Shown here: in pieces, positions 44,569 to 55,929 of the stretch | How the letters are laid out: each line of letters begins with the position of its first letter | Position numbering within the stretch: position 1 is the first letter of the stretch | NCBI GenBank assembly: GCA_002335605.1 | Contig: BEDY01000003.1 | Coordinates: 496,001 to 560,000, forward strand | DNA: 64,000 nucleotides | Direction: 5' to 3' | DNA from: Prillingera fragicola | Lineage: Eukaryota > Basidiomycota > Tremellomycetes > Trichosporonales > Trichosporonaceae | Made by a program: the position numbers and the translations under genes | Notes under the pieces: model-generated | Databases searched by the model: none | What the model was told of the DNA's origin: nothing | Seen by the model: only the letters and a program-made list of their open reading frames with translations

Positions 44569-46842
44569 CTACTTTGGCTTGCCACCGATCCCGGCCGTCA
44601 TGAACCGGTTCAGAACTTGTTGCGAGTCCTTTCGACGCACATCAATGTCTGTGCGAGGGTCCCAAGAGCGGCTACTGGATCCAGAAGAGCGGTTAAAGTC
44701 GTCGCTGGCAAACGTCGACTTGCTCGCTTTTAGCTTGGGTGTCGGCGCCGGGGAGCGCTCCGAGCCGCGGTCCGAGGATCGCGACTGCTGTGTCTGATTT
44801 TTACCCGTAGCGCGCGTAGGATTCAGGTTGAAACCATCTTGGGTTGGGGTGGTCTCAGGTGAGGCTTGGATTTCGGCGTGGATCTGTGGGGCCGAGTCGG
44901 TCTGCGACTGCTTGTCCTCATATAGGCGACTCGAGTAGCTACCGTGGCTCTTGTCGTCCTCGTCTTCGTCATCACCATCGCCGCTCCGGTCCGAACCAGT
45001 CTCCTGGCGTTTGCCTTGGAACGAGTGCCCAGCCGGACGTTTAGGGCTCGGAGGCACCGTCTGCAACCCCGAGTTGTTGCGACGCTCAACTCCGATACCC
45101 ATGGCGGTCAGCCGCTTCGCATACTGGTTGATGGAGGCCACATCATCCCAGGCGTTAGTGTACGACGCCATGGCTTCGGCAAAGCTCGCAGGCGGGCGCT
45201 CAGACTTGTCGGGCTGGGTCTTGACAGGTGGCAGCGCCTTGCGTGCAGGGACGACGGGCTTGGGAGCCTTGGCGGCAGCTACAGGTTTAGACTTGGACGG
45301 AGGGGGACGCTCCTTGGGGAAGACTCGACCGGGCGCTTGGCGGTGAGAGGTTTCCCAAGAAAACAGCGGGGTTACGTTCTTGTGGTCAGGCTCCGATCCA
45401 GTAAACGCTTTATACCAGTCATTCGACTGAACATTGGATGGCAGAACGGGGTAGCCGAGGCTTTCCTCTCGGTTCTTGAAGTAGGCGGCATGGGCGCTGG
45501 AAGGCTCATCCCAAGCTGGCGCATACACATTGTTCATTGGCACAACCATTTCCGGCTGACTGTGTTTCGGTGGTGCGTGGCGCGAGGCATCCCATGCTCG
45601 GTCTGGCTGCTGCTCAGGGCTCTCACGGCGGGGTTGGGGTGGAGCGGCCTGGGGCTTTTGAGTGTGTTGTTGCTCGTGCGCCTCCAAGGGAGCCAATGAC
45701 GACTGCGAGGCCGGCTCAGCTGCGGGCTTTGGCTGGGCCTTGGGCATCATCAGGTCGACGCGGCCATCCAGGGGTAAAGAAACATATTGGCCAGGTTTGA
45801 GAGAAGTGACGCCTTGCTGAATAGCAGCCTTGAGCTCGGGTAATCCCATGCGGTCACCGTGCTGTGTGCTGTGCTCGGGAAGGTTCCAGACAGCGACAGT
45901 CTCAGGAACCGTGAAGCGCTTCGCCTCCTGGGCAACAGAGGGTCGAACGTAGCGGTCGTAGACGGAATGCCAGCGTTCAGCAAGATTGTGGTCTGGAGGT
46001 CAGACGAGGACGCAAAGTAAGCTCACAGTCAAAGGTGTTGGAGCCCGTGATGGACACTCCAGATGGCCGGCTGGGCAGACTTTTCCAGGGCTTTCCTGGA
46101 CCGATAAAGTGAATGAGATTGATCATGTGACGGTAGTGACGGTAGGCTGGAGCGTATTGATACGCAGCACTCGGGGTGACATTGTAGCTGCACTCGTCAG
46201 CGCAGATCACACAAGACCTACCCACGTAAAAGGGAGCCTGTTCCACTGCCCGCCCGGACCGTCCGCAGAGAAATAGCTGTTGAGCAGTCCTTGGTCGGCA
46301 CCGTCAAAGCTGCCGTTGCCCGATGCACTCTCGGCATCACCGTTGAGGAATTGACGGATGGCGTCAAAGTCCGCCTGCTCGGGTCGGACGACCATGACAC
46401 CCGAGTTGAAGCAGTCTGGCCAGCCAATGTCAGGGCAGGCAGACAGTTTGTGTGGGGAGGTGGATTCGAACAACTGTGTGAGAGGTCGGATCGGGAGCGT
46501 GTCGGCATCGAGGTAGATGATGGTCGAGAAGAAAGAGCCCAAGCGGAAGATGTGAAGCTTGGTCAAGGCTACGTTCAGATCCGGCCGGCCCATCAGATGT
46601 AGATCATCTTGGCCCGCGCCACCCGAGGAAATGGGCTCCACGCCGATGACAAGGTCATAGCCAGCACTGCGGAGTGTACCAATAGCCTTGGCATCGACAG
46701 TCTCGGGTGTGACAAGACAGACGATTTGGAAGTCGCGCGGGGCTGGGTGGAGCTCGTGGAGCGAATGAAGGAGAACGAGAGCACCCGGCAGGTAGCTATC
46801 GTCCGTCAAGAGCGTGACAAAAGCGTTTGGTAGGCGAGACAT
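44569..46842 (-). CDS. GLG1: Glycogenin (self-glucosylating glycogen primer)
   Basis: About four exons. The start at 46842 gives MSRLPNAFVTLLTDDSYLPG, the GT8 fold opening, then the DxD motif (YLDADTLPIRPLTQLF) and the conserved GWPDCFNSGVMVVRP and DQGLLNSYF loops. The later exon has YQYAPAYRHYRHMINLIHFIG ending PGKPW, equivalent to the segment holding the self-glucosylated Tyr in mammalian glycogenin (Tyr in YxY before PAF). The C-terminal 430 residues are long and disordered, ending in the conserved glycogen-synthase-binding-type helix WDPRTDIDVRRKDSQQVLNR and GIGGKPK. Glycogenin uses UDP-glucose to build the primer that glycogen synthase extends. It stands next to TPS1, which shares the same sugar-nucleotide donor. 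An upstream in-frame ATG at 46896 would add 18 residues. Confidence 0.9.
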
Positions 46843-47370
46843 GGTGAGCTGGCGTGACTGGAATGTCAGGAGGAGGCTCGTCATGGCAACAATCAACCAA
46901 CCTCTTACTCTCTATGATTCTCTAGAAGACAGGCCGCTTCACCGTCTGGGGATACTTTGAGGAGAATAACGAACAGGGAGAAAAAGAGAAAGCGAGAAAG
47001 CGAGAGGACAGGAAGGACAAGGATAGAGTGCGAGTATCAGTAGCGGGCTAGCGGGCGAGGATTTCGAACACACGGACAACAGATACAAGTCCCCAACAGA
47101 CTCATGTTTGGTTGAATGGGGCCCTCTCGGCGGCAATGGCGACAGGGATGGGCAGGCACTATGCGCCGAGGCACACTATCGGTTCATGCCGGCCCGATAT
47201 GCAGAATAGGCGTCATCAGCTGAGAGAGTGGAGACCCCGCAAAACGGTAGGCAAGCCTTCGGTATGTGCGCGCCTAAACCTCTCTTTGCCTGGCACTGCT
47301 CACACTTGATGACGACTGCTTGCTGGGTCCCACTACATGCTCTTTGCTTGTTTTCAATCACACCGACATC
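46843..47370. promoter_or_regulatory. Divergent upstream region, GLG1 and the voltage-sensor gene
   Basis: This 528 bp stretch lies between divergent starts. It contains a purine-rich track (GGGAGAAAAAGAGAAAGCGAG near 46976) and no convincing gene. No perfect CRE was found here, in contrast to the TPS1 side. Confidence 0.5.
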
Positions 47371-48257
47371 ATGAGCAACCCAAACGCCATCTCTACAGCA
47401 GACTTTGAACTGGATGATAATGAAGATGAGACACCCCTTTCGCAGCAGCCGTTGCTGGGGGCCTCGAGATCTCCTTATAGCCTGCCCGCCAGCGAGCAAC
47501 TGCGGGGAGTGGCCAACCGAATCATCTTCAGCCGTTACTACATTCTTTTCTACTTTGTGATGATGAGTCTGAGCTTGACCACGGTGGTTCTTAGCCTGAT
47601 TGCCACTAGTGAGTACTTGCATCAACGGCGGCTGACTAGCAGGTCAAAATCAATGTCCACCTTTTGCTTGGCATGTGCTCGAAGTTATTGTCAATATTCT
47701 GATGGTGCTCGAGGTCTCGACACGGTGGACCGCTTACGGAAAGGTCAGTTTATGATTTTAGACAAATACTGAGCATATCAGAAGTATCCCATGACTTTGC
47801 TGAACATGATTGACCTGCTTTTGGTGCTCTTCTGTGTCATTACGTTGCTGTTGGTCTTTGCAAACCCTTGTGGGGAGGGTACAAGGAGTGAGTCACTGTC
47901 GTGCAGGGTATTGCTGACAAAGCAGAGGAGGAAGTGCTTGACACTATCCTGCTCGTCTTCCGTAATGGGGTTCAGTTCCTTCGTCTGGGCAATATTCTTA
48001 GGCGCTCCGGTCACTCGTTCTTCAACCCCCCTAAGCCGATCGACCTTAGCCAAGCACGGGCGGCATCGTTCGCCCTGGATCTTGACATGGACGACGAAGA
48101 GGCTATCGCAGAGCGTACCCTTGTGGGTAGCCGCAGCCGTAGTGGATACGACCGTGTCTACGCCGACGAGCCAGAGTCGCGAGCCTCCTCGGAACGATCA
48201 AGCAACCGAGATCCATACAATGATCAGGAGCAGGCGGCGTGGGGTCGTTCGGACTAG
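47371..48257 (+). CDS. Voltage-sensor-like four-helix membrane protein without a pore domain
   Basis: Four exons (47371-47608, 47643-47743, 47782-47887 and 47926-48257) give about 258 aa. After an acidic N-terminus, four hydrophobic helices are seen: S1 FYFVMMSLSLTTVVLSLIA; S2 FAWHVLEVIVNILMVLEVST, ending RW; S3 LLNMIDLLLVLFCVITLLLV, with a buried Asp; and S4-like LLVFRNGVQFLRLGNILRR. This is the layout of an ion-channel voltage-sensor domain: acidic residues in S2 and S3, a basic S4. No S5-S6 pore follows; instead there is a disordered acidic/Ser-rich tail (DMDDEEAIAERTLVGSRSRS). The S4 has fewer basic residues than canonical sensors (R at 0, 7, 13 and 14). It may be an Hv1-like proton channel, an orphan voltage sensor or a structural membrane protein. 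I know no named fungal function for it. Confidence 0.75.
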
Positions 48258-48298
48258 GACTAGCACGTTGGGTGACAGACAATGCATTATGTTTATCA

Positions 48299-50607
48299 TT
48301 ACGCTGGCCCTCCCAGGTATGTGGCAAGCCCCTCAAGAATGGCGTGCTGCTGGGCAGCTGCCGGATCTGCCTCTGGATCCTCGACATCCACGGCCACATG
48401 AACTGCCATTTCTTGCGACCGTCAGTGTCAGGCTAAATCTCTAGCACTCACCTTCGAGAACCGTCTTCACAGCCTCCAGGGTCAGCCCCTTCCTCGCCAG
48501 GAGCGTCTGGGTATGGGCCTGGACCCCATCGTCCTCCATGCAAATGAATGCGATAATGTAATCAGCAGCCTGCAGCGCCGACAGGCCGGCATCCAGACGG
48601 CGGAGATACCATTCGTCTTCCTGGATCTCATCGACTTCCTCGCCACTTGTGACCATGATCTGGGACATCAGTATTTACCGCTTATCAAAGCTCACCTGGC
48701 GCTCGCTGGCAATTTGGCGCTCCGTTGGCCGCAACTTGGTCTCGGCCATCTCCCGCAATTCCAGGAGTCGATCGACCTTCTCATACTCGCCTTCCACAAA
48801 CTTGGCAACCAACCGAATGCGTGGTGGCGTGTCGGAGGCCAGGTTTGTAAACAGGCTCACGAGAACTCCCAGAATGTGTTCGTCGTCCTCGAAGGTCGTG
48901 GCTACATGGCGATGCTTCTTCTTCTCGCCCTGCGCAGAGTGAGTATGGCCCCAAAACAAGACATACCTTGCCCATGAAGGCCGAGAAGAGTGTCTTCAAG
49001 CCCAGCACTTCGACAAATTGCTCGCAAGCTTCTGTCCCTGCATCGGTCTGGAAGGCATAGTCGAGCACTTTGATGGCCCGGTTACGCGCCAAAAGCCGCT
49101 CCCTATCACGTGTCAACTTGGCTTCGACGTACGGTACTCACTTCATCATGATAGTCATGAGCTCGACGCCCTCTCCTTCCACAAACAGCTTCTTGCATTC
49201 AGGCTGCGCCAGCAAGGAGCAAAGACAGTTGAATGCGTTTTCCATGAATTCCTGCTCCTCGCCGTCACGCGGGTCCGAGTTACGGTATTGCTTCCTGTCA
49301 GATTACGTGCGTGAAACACACTCACGGAGAGGATAGTCAGAAGGGTGTCAACACCCTTCCGCTCGGCGACTTGCAGGGCATTCTGCCGACTGCCTTGCAA
49401 CAGAATAGACAGCAATTCAGACGCGTATTGCTTGTTGGTGTCGTAAGGCTGCTGTTCCATACGGGCAACAAGCCATTGCAGTAAAGTCGTAGACGAGCCA
49501 ACCTGTTCGACGAGTGGCGGCATAAAGGAGAGGAGATTCTCAAAGACGCCTAAAATGTGAAAGACACCTTGACGATCTGTGTCCTCCTCTTCATTCAGCC
49601 TGCGCAGGTTGGAGACCAGTAGCTCAAAGATAGAATGGCTCAGCTACCACATCAGCCAAGAATAAAGACAAAGTACGCACAAGCTCGTCGATAAGCTGAG
49701 CAAGAGCCAACCGAGTTTGCGTCGCCGTTTCCTCGTCTGCTTCGTCTTCGCCGTCCGAGTTGATGTCGGCTTCGACACCGACGTCTTCGTCCGTCAACTC
49801 GTGCAGGACCTCCACAACGTCAATTGCGATGTCCGTATTCTCGTGGCTTAGTAGATTGGCCATAAGAGACACGGTGCCATTGTTGACAATCTCAGGATAG
49901 TAGAGAGGTGGATTCTGCGTTAGAGGCAGGAACTGCTTTACCATGCCATCCAGGTCGGCCTCCGAGTCAATGAACCTGCACTTGTCAGTGGAAGTAGCGT
50001 TACGACACTCACTTTGTGGGATCATCGGGATACTTTCCACGCTGCTCAGCATTCTTTGCGACAACGCGTTCGAAACGCCCGAGGAAGCGACGCAAAGCAG
50101 GCGCCGTCATTGCAGTCTGCAGCACGTCAGCTTGCGAGTCAGCCAGACTTGCTCACGTCTTGGTCAACCTCGTTTGCCTGGTCAAAGATGTCCAGAATCT
50201 GCTTGGAAAGGTTAGTTATAGCCAAAGTCCACGCTCACGTTCTGCTCATCATTCAGGCCCCCACCGAAGAACCGGCCTTCATCGTCATCGTCATTGTCTG
50301 GCTCCGGGTCGGCTTCTTGATGGGCTGTTATGATTAGAGTGATGTAGCAGAGCTGCGGCGGTCCACTCACGCGTTCCGTTCTCCTCTTCGTCCTCAACTG
50401 TCACAGTTCGAACCTTGGGTGGCGCAGCGGCAACGTCAGAGACGGATGTCTCCTGCTCATTGGGCCTGAAGCGCTTCAGGACGTCTGTAGGGGTTAGAAC
50501 CAAGTCGAGCAATGCTGCTGACCTTCCGAGGGCGCGTCCCCCATTTTGCGCTTCGAGCCGCTCCCTACCGGCAAAGCAGGGAGCTTGAACATCTTGTCAA
50601 TGTCCAT
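48299..50607 (-). CDS. CTNNBL1: Beta-catenin-like protein 1 (spliceosome-associated ARM-repeat protein)
   Basis: About ten exons from 50607 (MDIDKMFKLPALPVGSGSKR). After an acidic linker come the conserved blocks of CTNNBL1: YPDDPTKFIDSEADLDGMVK, FLPLTQNPPLYYPEIVNNG, MANLLSHENTDIAIDVVEVL, HELTDEDV, HILGVFENLLSFMPPLVEQV, LLVARMEQQPYDTNKQYASE, FNCLCSLLAQPECKKLFVEG, RLLARNRAIKVLDYAFQTD and VSLFTNLASDTPPRIRLVAK. It ends with an alpha-helical tail (ILEGLATYLGGPA). The family forms an ARM/HEAT-type dimer that binds Prp19-complex components such as CDC5L and helps mRNA splicing. The last exon (about 48299-48405) is joined by a GTGAGT intron and ends 41 bp from the convergent voltage-sensor gene. The start at 50607 is supported by the NLS-like KRKMGD that follows. 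Confidence 0.88.
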
Positions 50608-50784
50608 GGTTGCGAAGGGCTGCTGAGTGTTACAAAGAGGACGCAGAGTAGTGGAGGCAAAACAAACTCAAGTCGCGCATCAAAAGGCTTTGCGGGGAAA
50701 AGTGCGGGGAACGCACGAACCGCGTTGTGAAGGCCGCAACGTCATTCACTCCATCTTCTTCATCCTTCCTCCCCTGCAACAACA
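50608..50784. promoter_or_regulatory. Compact bidirectional promoter, CTNNBL1 and ZW10
   Basis: Only 177 bp separates the divergent ATGs. The region has no recognised element beyond general GC content, and serves both genes. Confidence 0.55.
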
Positions 50785-53683
50785 ATGTCGGTGCTTTCGC
50801 CCAGCACCCTGCATCCAGCGCTGGCAGATAGTGGAAGTCATGTCAGTGGCGACGTCGTTCAAATATTGGGTCGCGCGCTGGACACCCAAGATCGCCAAAC
50901 CTCGAATGTCGCCAACGCTCGGGAGCTCCTGCAGACCCTCATGACAGATGACAAGGTAGAAAGCACTGCGTAGACGGGGCAAGGCTGACCAGTAGGCTGC
51001 CCTTAGCAAGATTATGGCATCTCAAAATGAAACTTTACACGGACACAATGTCAAGGCTCAGGAACTTGCAGCAAACGCTTCAAACGTTCGTCGTTCGTTA
51101 ACCGCGCTGGAAGCAGCATTCGATGTCTCAAACCCCCAAGTAGGTGCTAAGGGATATGGGGAAGGGGACCATTCTGACTTTTTCAGGCGGTCAAGACTCT
51201 TGCCAAGTTTCTGGACCGGTCAGCAGGTCGTCACAGCGCCTCTCAGGAAGTCCATCGCGCGTCGTCAACCACCCGGCTGCTTCAGTCAATTCTTCTCAGC
51301 TATGCGCAACTTGAACGGACAGAAGACGCGGTGTGGGCAGGGAAAGGAGCCGATACTTCTGTTCTCAATGCTCTTGGGACGCAAGATCTTCAGGGAGCGG
51401 ACTCGCAGGAGCCGCTTGTATTGATTGCCATCAAGGTGTGTGCTTTATCAACATACGTTTGTTTCGCTGCCAGCAGCTGACCGAGGCATCAGAACCGATG
51501 CAAGCTGATTCGGTCCATGTTGACAGAACAATTGGGCAACGCTTGGATTGGGGCTATTTCAGTGACTGGCGATGACAAGTCACTGAGAGTGCAGCTGAAG
51601 GAGCCCGTTCAAATTCCGGCACCAAAAGGTAAGCAACTGCGACAGCTCAAGCTGACCTGCAGTTGCCCGTTTGACGAAATCGTCTGCAATGGACACTGTG
51701 TCCCCCGTCAAACAATCATATTCGCTTTCCGACATCTACCATGCTGTGGCTGCTGTGGATACACTCCCTTCGCTCTTGCGAGACCTGCAGGCTCGGATTC
51801 TTCATACCATTATCCACCCAATTATCGACACCCGGCAATGGGTAGCTGTGCAGAGTGAGGATTTGAGTTTGCGACTTGCTCGAACGGATGAGCAGCCAGC
51901 CCTAGAGGTGGTGGGCGCCGTGAGGGCAGCGCTTTCGTTTATCCACTCGTCCGTGTACCCACCCACTACAGGAGCCTCTCTTCAGCTGCGAGATCAATTC
52001 CTGGATGCTATTCAAGCCGATGCGTCTCAGCGTATTCTTGACCAACTCATTCTGCCAGCCATGCCCTGCTCCCTCGATGACGTCCCCAGATGGCTGCAGC
52101 TTGTTCGTCACGCGGCCGAGTGGGAAGCGACTCTGGTCTCTAGTGAGAAGCCCGCGGCTATATTGCAGACCTTCAAATCCCGGCAGGCGGGAGAGCGCTG
52201 GTTGCATCTCCGGAGGGAGCATGATCTCCAGCAGGCGCGCCGGATAGTCTATCGTGACTGGTCCGCATGGGCTTCCCGCAAAATCTCTCAGCCCGAGGTC
52301 GATTCTCAGCTACCTTCAACGGCGACGGACTTGACGATTGAGGATGACGTTGCTTGGGGCTTCAACGACAGCAGTCAACCGAGCATCAAGGGTGCAGAAG
52401 TCACGATGGCCAGTGAAGGGGGTGATAACCTGGATGGCTGGGGCTTTGACGAAACTGCACCAGTCCCAGCACCACTGCCCGTCCTTCAGCAGCCCAAACC
52501 CACCAGGGAGGCGAAGCGTTTGGGCCGCAAAGTCAATGCCAGGGCAGTCGCGCAGCCAAATCCTCCGCCGGTTGAGGATGTGCGCATGACGCCATCCCCT
52601 TCTCCTCCGCCCGCCCCAGTCAAAGTCCCTTCCGAGACGAGTCAAGCGACTGGCCCACTATTGGATAACAGCCAACAGGTCTCAGTAGTCTGTGATGCTG
52701 TGCTTGAGGTCGTCGCCAACACCCTTCTTGACTTGCAGAAGGTGGATGCTCTTGCGTGAGTAAATGCTTGCAAGTTGCTTTTTGCTAATACCTCAGAGCA
52801 GAGACGTCCTTTGCTGCTGTGGGAAGGGGCCTGCTGGACCAGCTTACGCAAACACTTGACATTATTCGTGCCTCGGCCCCCATCGCCCACACTGCTCATC
52901 TCCGCGCCCAGCCCACTGCGGCGTTGCAACTGAGGAATGACTTCCAGTACTTGGCCTCCCGAATAACCGACTGTCAGCCAACAGTCTCGTGGGCATCTCG
53001 TTTGGACATGGTTGCCCGATTCAATGCTGCCAGTCAGGGGGTTTTGTTGACGTGCATTCGCAATCAGCAAGCGGTATTAGCAGAGTTATTGGAACCCAGG
53101 CATCACCTGGTTGACACGGGAAGAGATCAGGTCTACGTGCCCGCGGAAAGGGCCATTGCGGACGCCACGTCGCACATTCAGAGTCTGGCCGTCCAGGTCG
53201 AATGCGTCATCGATCGCGCAGACTACCACTTCATTATCGGCAAGCTGGTAGAGTTTGTGTGCACCCAGATTATCGACGACATTTTGTCTTTGGAGGACAT
53301 TACTGAAGTAGAGTCAGGTAGGCTTTCCGGCCTGATTGCCTATATTCAACAGTCAGAACGGCTGTTCGAGCGCGATGGAAGTCAAGTGAGTTGCCGAGAA
53401 GCGACGGCGCACCTAACGATTTCCCAGGTATTCACGATCGCGACCCACGTGCCCCACTGGCTCAAACTCTGCTACACCAACGAATTACTGGTGAGTTTTA
53501 AGACCCCAAGTTTGATACTGACGAAGCCAGCAAGGAAACCTCGCGGATATCTCTCACCTCCTCGGCAATGGATCATTGGTGGACTTCAGCTCGGAGGAGT
53601 TAAGCAAGCTTGTGCGGGCGTTGTTTGCGGACAGCCCCATGCGGTCGGCATTGTTGGAGAAGCTTGATGGTGTTGAGACGTAG
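50785..53683 (+). CDS. ZW10: ZW10/Dsl1-type tethering-complex and kinetochore subunit
   Basis: About nine exons from MSVLSPSTLHPALADSGS to MRSALLEKLDGVET. The N-terminal exons encode a helical bundle (RELLQTLMTDDKAALSKIM, LTALEAAFDVSNPQ, YAQLERTEDAVWAGKGAD). The long central exon has the Zw10 helical arms, then a disordered loop rich in Pro/Ser with two aromatic-acidic motifs, DDVAWGFND (around 52345) and LDGWGFDE (around 52430). The C-terminal exons contain IATHVPHWLKLCYTNELL and ADISHLLGNGSLVDFSSEEL, then KLVRALFADSP, the classic Zw10 end. Dsl1/ZW10 proteins tether Golgi-derived COPI vesicles at the ER; ZW10 also serves at kinetochores in animals. The W-motifs resemble the Dsl1 lasso that binds coatomer delta-COP (inference). 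Confidence 0.85.
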
Positions 53684-55929
53684 TAGATGCAAGTTATGTT
53701 GGAGCTGTTGCTATCTTATTCATGCCTCATATACAGCTGACTCAAATTTACCTGTTGGACGACTAGCAGGGTCTGTGGCGGGAGTGATGTGCGATGGTGG
53801 TTTGCGTTGGCGGTTTGCTGACGGTCCGCAGCCTAGTCTACGTAGCATTTGCGAATTTGAGGCTGGCGGCGCTTCGCGCAATAAGAATGTATCCAATGAG
53901 AGTGCAGCCCTAACAGCCCCGCAAGTAGACCACAGCAAGCTTGCTATGCATGCCGGGTCTCAGTTCCAAACAAAGAAAACAGCAATGAGGGCATAGCTGG
54001 TAACTGGCACGAAAGAAAGTTCGGATAATGCTCGTATGAAATAGGACACAGACGAGTCAGATATCGTGAATGAGTGCAGGCAATACAAGAAAGTCTCCGG
54101 CTACCAAGCGAGACGTTCATAAAAAAGATTGTTAGATGCACAATTATACACAGTAATGATTTACCGATGCCTAGGGACAACAAGCCATGGATCCGTGATC
54201 GATCGTCAGCAAACACCCCCATACAGGTGATCGATCGATTGAAGTTGCTCACAATTGTAAGATCATATATCGCCGTAATACTTTGTAGTTTTGTCTACCA
54301 GATGCCTCTCTCTGCTCACTAATTTTTAAATATTGGACTACCAGACACTGGTCAAACCCTAGCGTGTTAATGAAATTCAAAATCAACCACCAAAATGAGC
54401 AAGATCGATCAAGTGGGTTGACAGATGTCCTCAGTCTGGACTCTGTACACTGCGCCCAGTACATGCCAAGCGCACCAAGCAGTTTATGTTTCTGAGTTTG
54501 AGAAAGACGGTCACGTTGCACAGTATCGAAATTTCCATTTAGCATGCGGGGCAGAGCACGGTAAGAGATGCAGGTCGTCTCCCATAATCTTCCATCTTCA
54601 AGTAGAGAGGATCTCCATTAAAATACCAGGCAGACTGCCGTGTGATGCATCTCGGAGTGTCGCATTACTGTCATGTACCGAGCCCCTGGCAAAGTGTGTA
54701 AGCATCGGATGACGACGATCACAAACGAATACAGATTCCCTGTCTTACATTGCTCGGGTTGATGGAGATGACGATGATCTTCAACAATCCGATCGAGTGC
54801 CTGTCGCTGTTGTTCAGAAATGTGACCCGATCATCTTAGAGATTCTTTCCGATTGCAGTATCATGTTCTTCCCTACTTGCGGCTTTCCTCCAACTCCCAG
54901 TTTAATAATTGCAATGTTTGAAAACAGAAGGCATGGAAGGTACCAAGCGTTCGCCTTCGTCTATTAATGTACGGTCATACATCTCCTGAATCCACAGGAA
55001 GGCGAATGATCGATCGACACTAATGGATTTCGAAAGGGGGAAATGGGGGCTTTCGACTTCGATCAGAATAACTGATCGGGATCGTAAAGCTGGGGCTCAG
55101 CCAACCTATCACTACCAACGTATGTATTGTGCTGAAATATTCGTCGAAAACGAGGATCGTGACATTTAAGCATGTCCCTCGTACTGTTTTACATGTATGA
55201 TGGAAAGCGTCGAGTGGGAGAGTCACTGATTCCCACTCCCTGTGAGTGATCGCCAGTGATGTGTTTAATATTGCCTCACCGCTATAGCCATAGAAGTAGA
55301 AATATGAAAGGCATTAGATCAGGCCGGAAACCAACTAGCTAAGGTTGTGGTGCATGATGGCATGAGAGAGAATAAGAACACCTACTGTACACCCACGGGT
55401 ACAACCCAGAACACCTGCACCCAACGTACAACCCAAAACGTCATCCGCATAACCCAAAGCAAGGCACGGAAAACCAAATACGGTAAGGCGGCGATTCTTC
55501 CCATAATACATTGTCAGCAGCCTGGCTGTCGATAATCGCCCTCAAAAGTAGTCGTAGGATTGCGGGATCAGTGGCCGTAGACCGTGGGTTACATTGTCAG
55601 CTCGAATTATTCTTCACTGCCCGGCTAAAGGAGAGCTCCGGCTCGATCTCATTGTTGCAGCTGAATTAATTAATATTTTTTAATCAAGAATTACTTACAT
55701 ACAACAGCGATTGGGCTCGTCCACCTCCCAAACGCTCGGTTTCTCGAAGCATGTATTAATGGGTCAGTACTGGATGCCAAGGAGATGCTTGGGCAAATGT
55801 AATCGGTACTCGCGGTTGTGATCAGTGCTTGAAAGACATGGCCACTGCATGAGAAGGTATGTGCCTTGGTAGAGCGTGCTACGCAAGTGTGGCCTCCGGT
55901 CATCACGCAACTGTTGTCGCCCTCTTGGG
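53684..55929. other. AT-rich gene-free island with GATCGATC palindromes
   Basis: This 2.25 kb stretch separates ZW10 from the NAT9 gene and is clearly more AT-rich than its surroundings (AATTTTTAAATATT near 54320 and AATTAATTAATATTTTTTAA near 55664). No coding family, tRNA or rRNA is recognised. The 8-mer GATCGATC occurs at 54197-54204, 54229-54236, 54403-54410 and 55008-55015. Two near-identical 14-mers (GTACAACCCARAAC) lie at 55399-55412 and 55426-55439. It could be non-coding RNA, a replication origin, or decayed sequence; none is proven. Confidence 0.55.

Noticed and set aside
44944..45699. 251-aa plus frame opposite the glycogenin C-terminal region
   Set aside because: Antisense composition artefact; no conserved motif and no introns or promoter fitting a gene.
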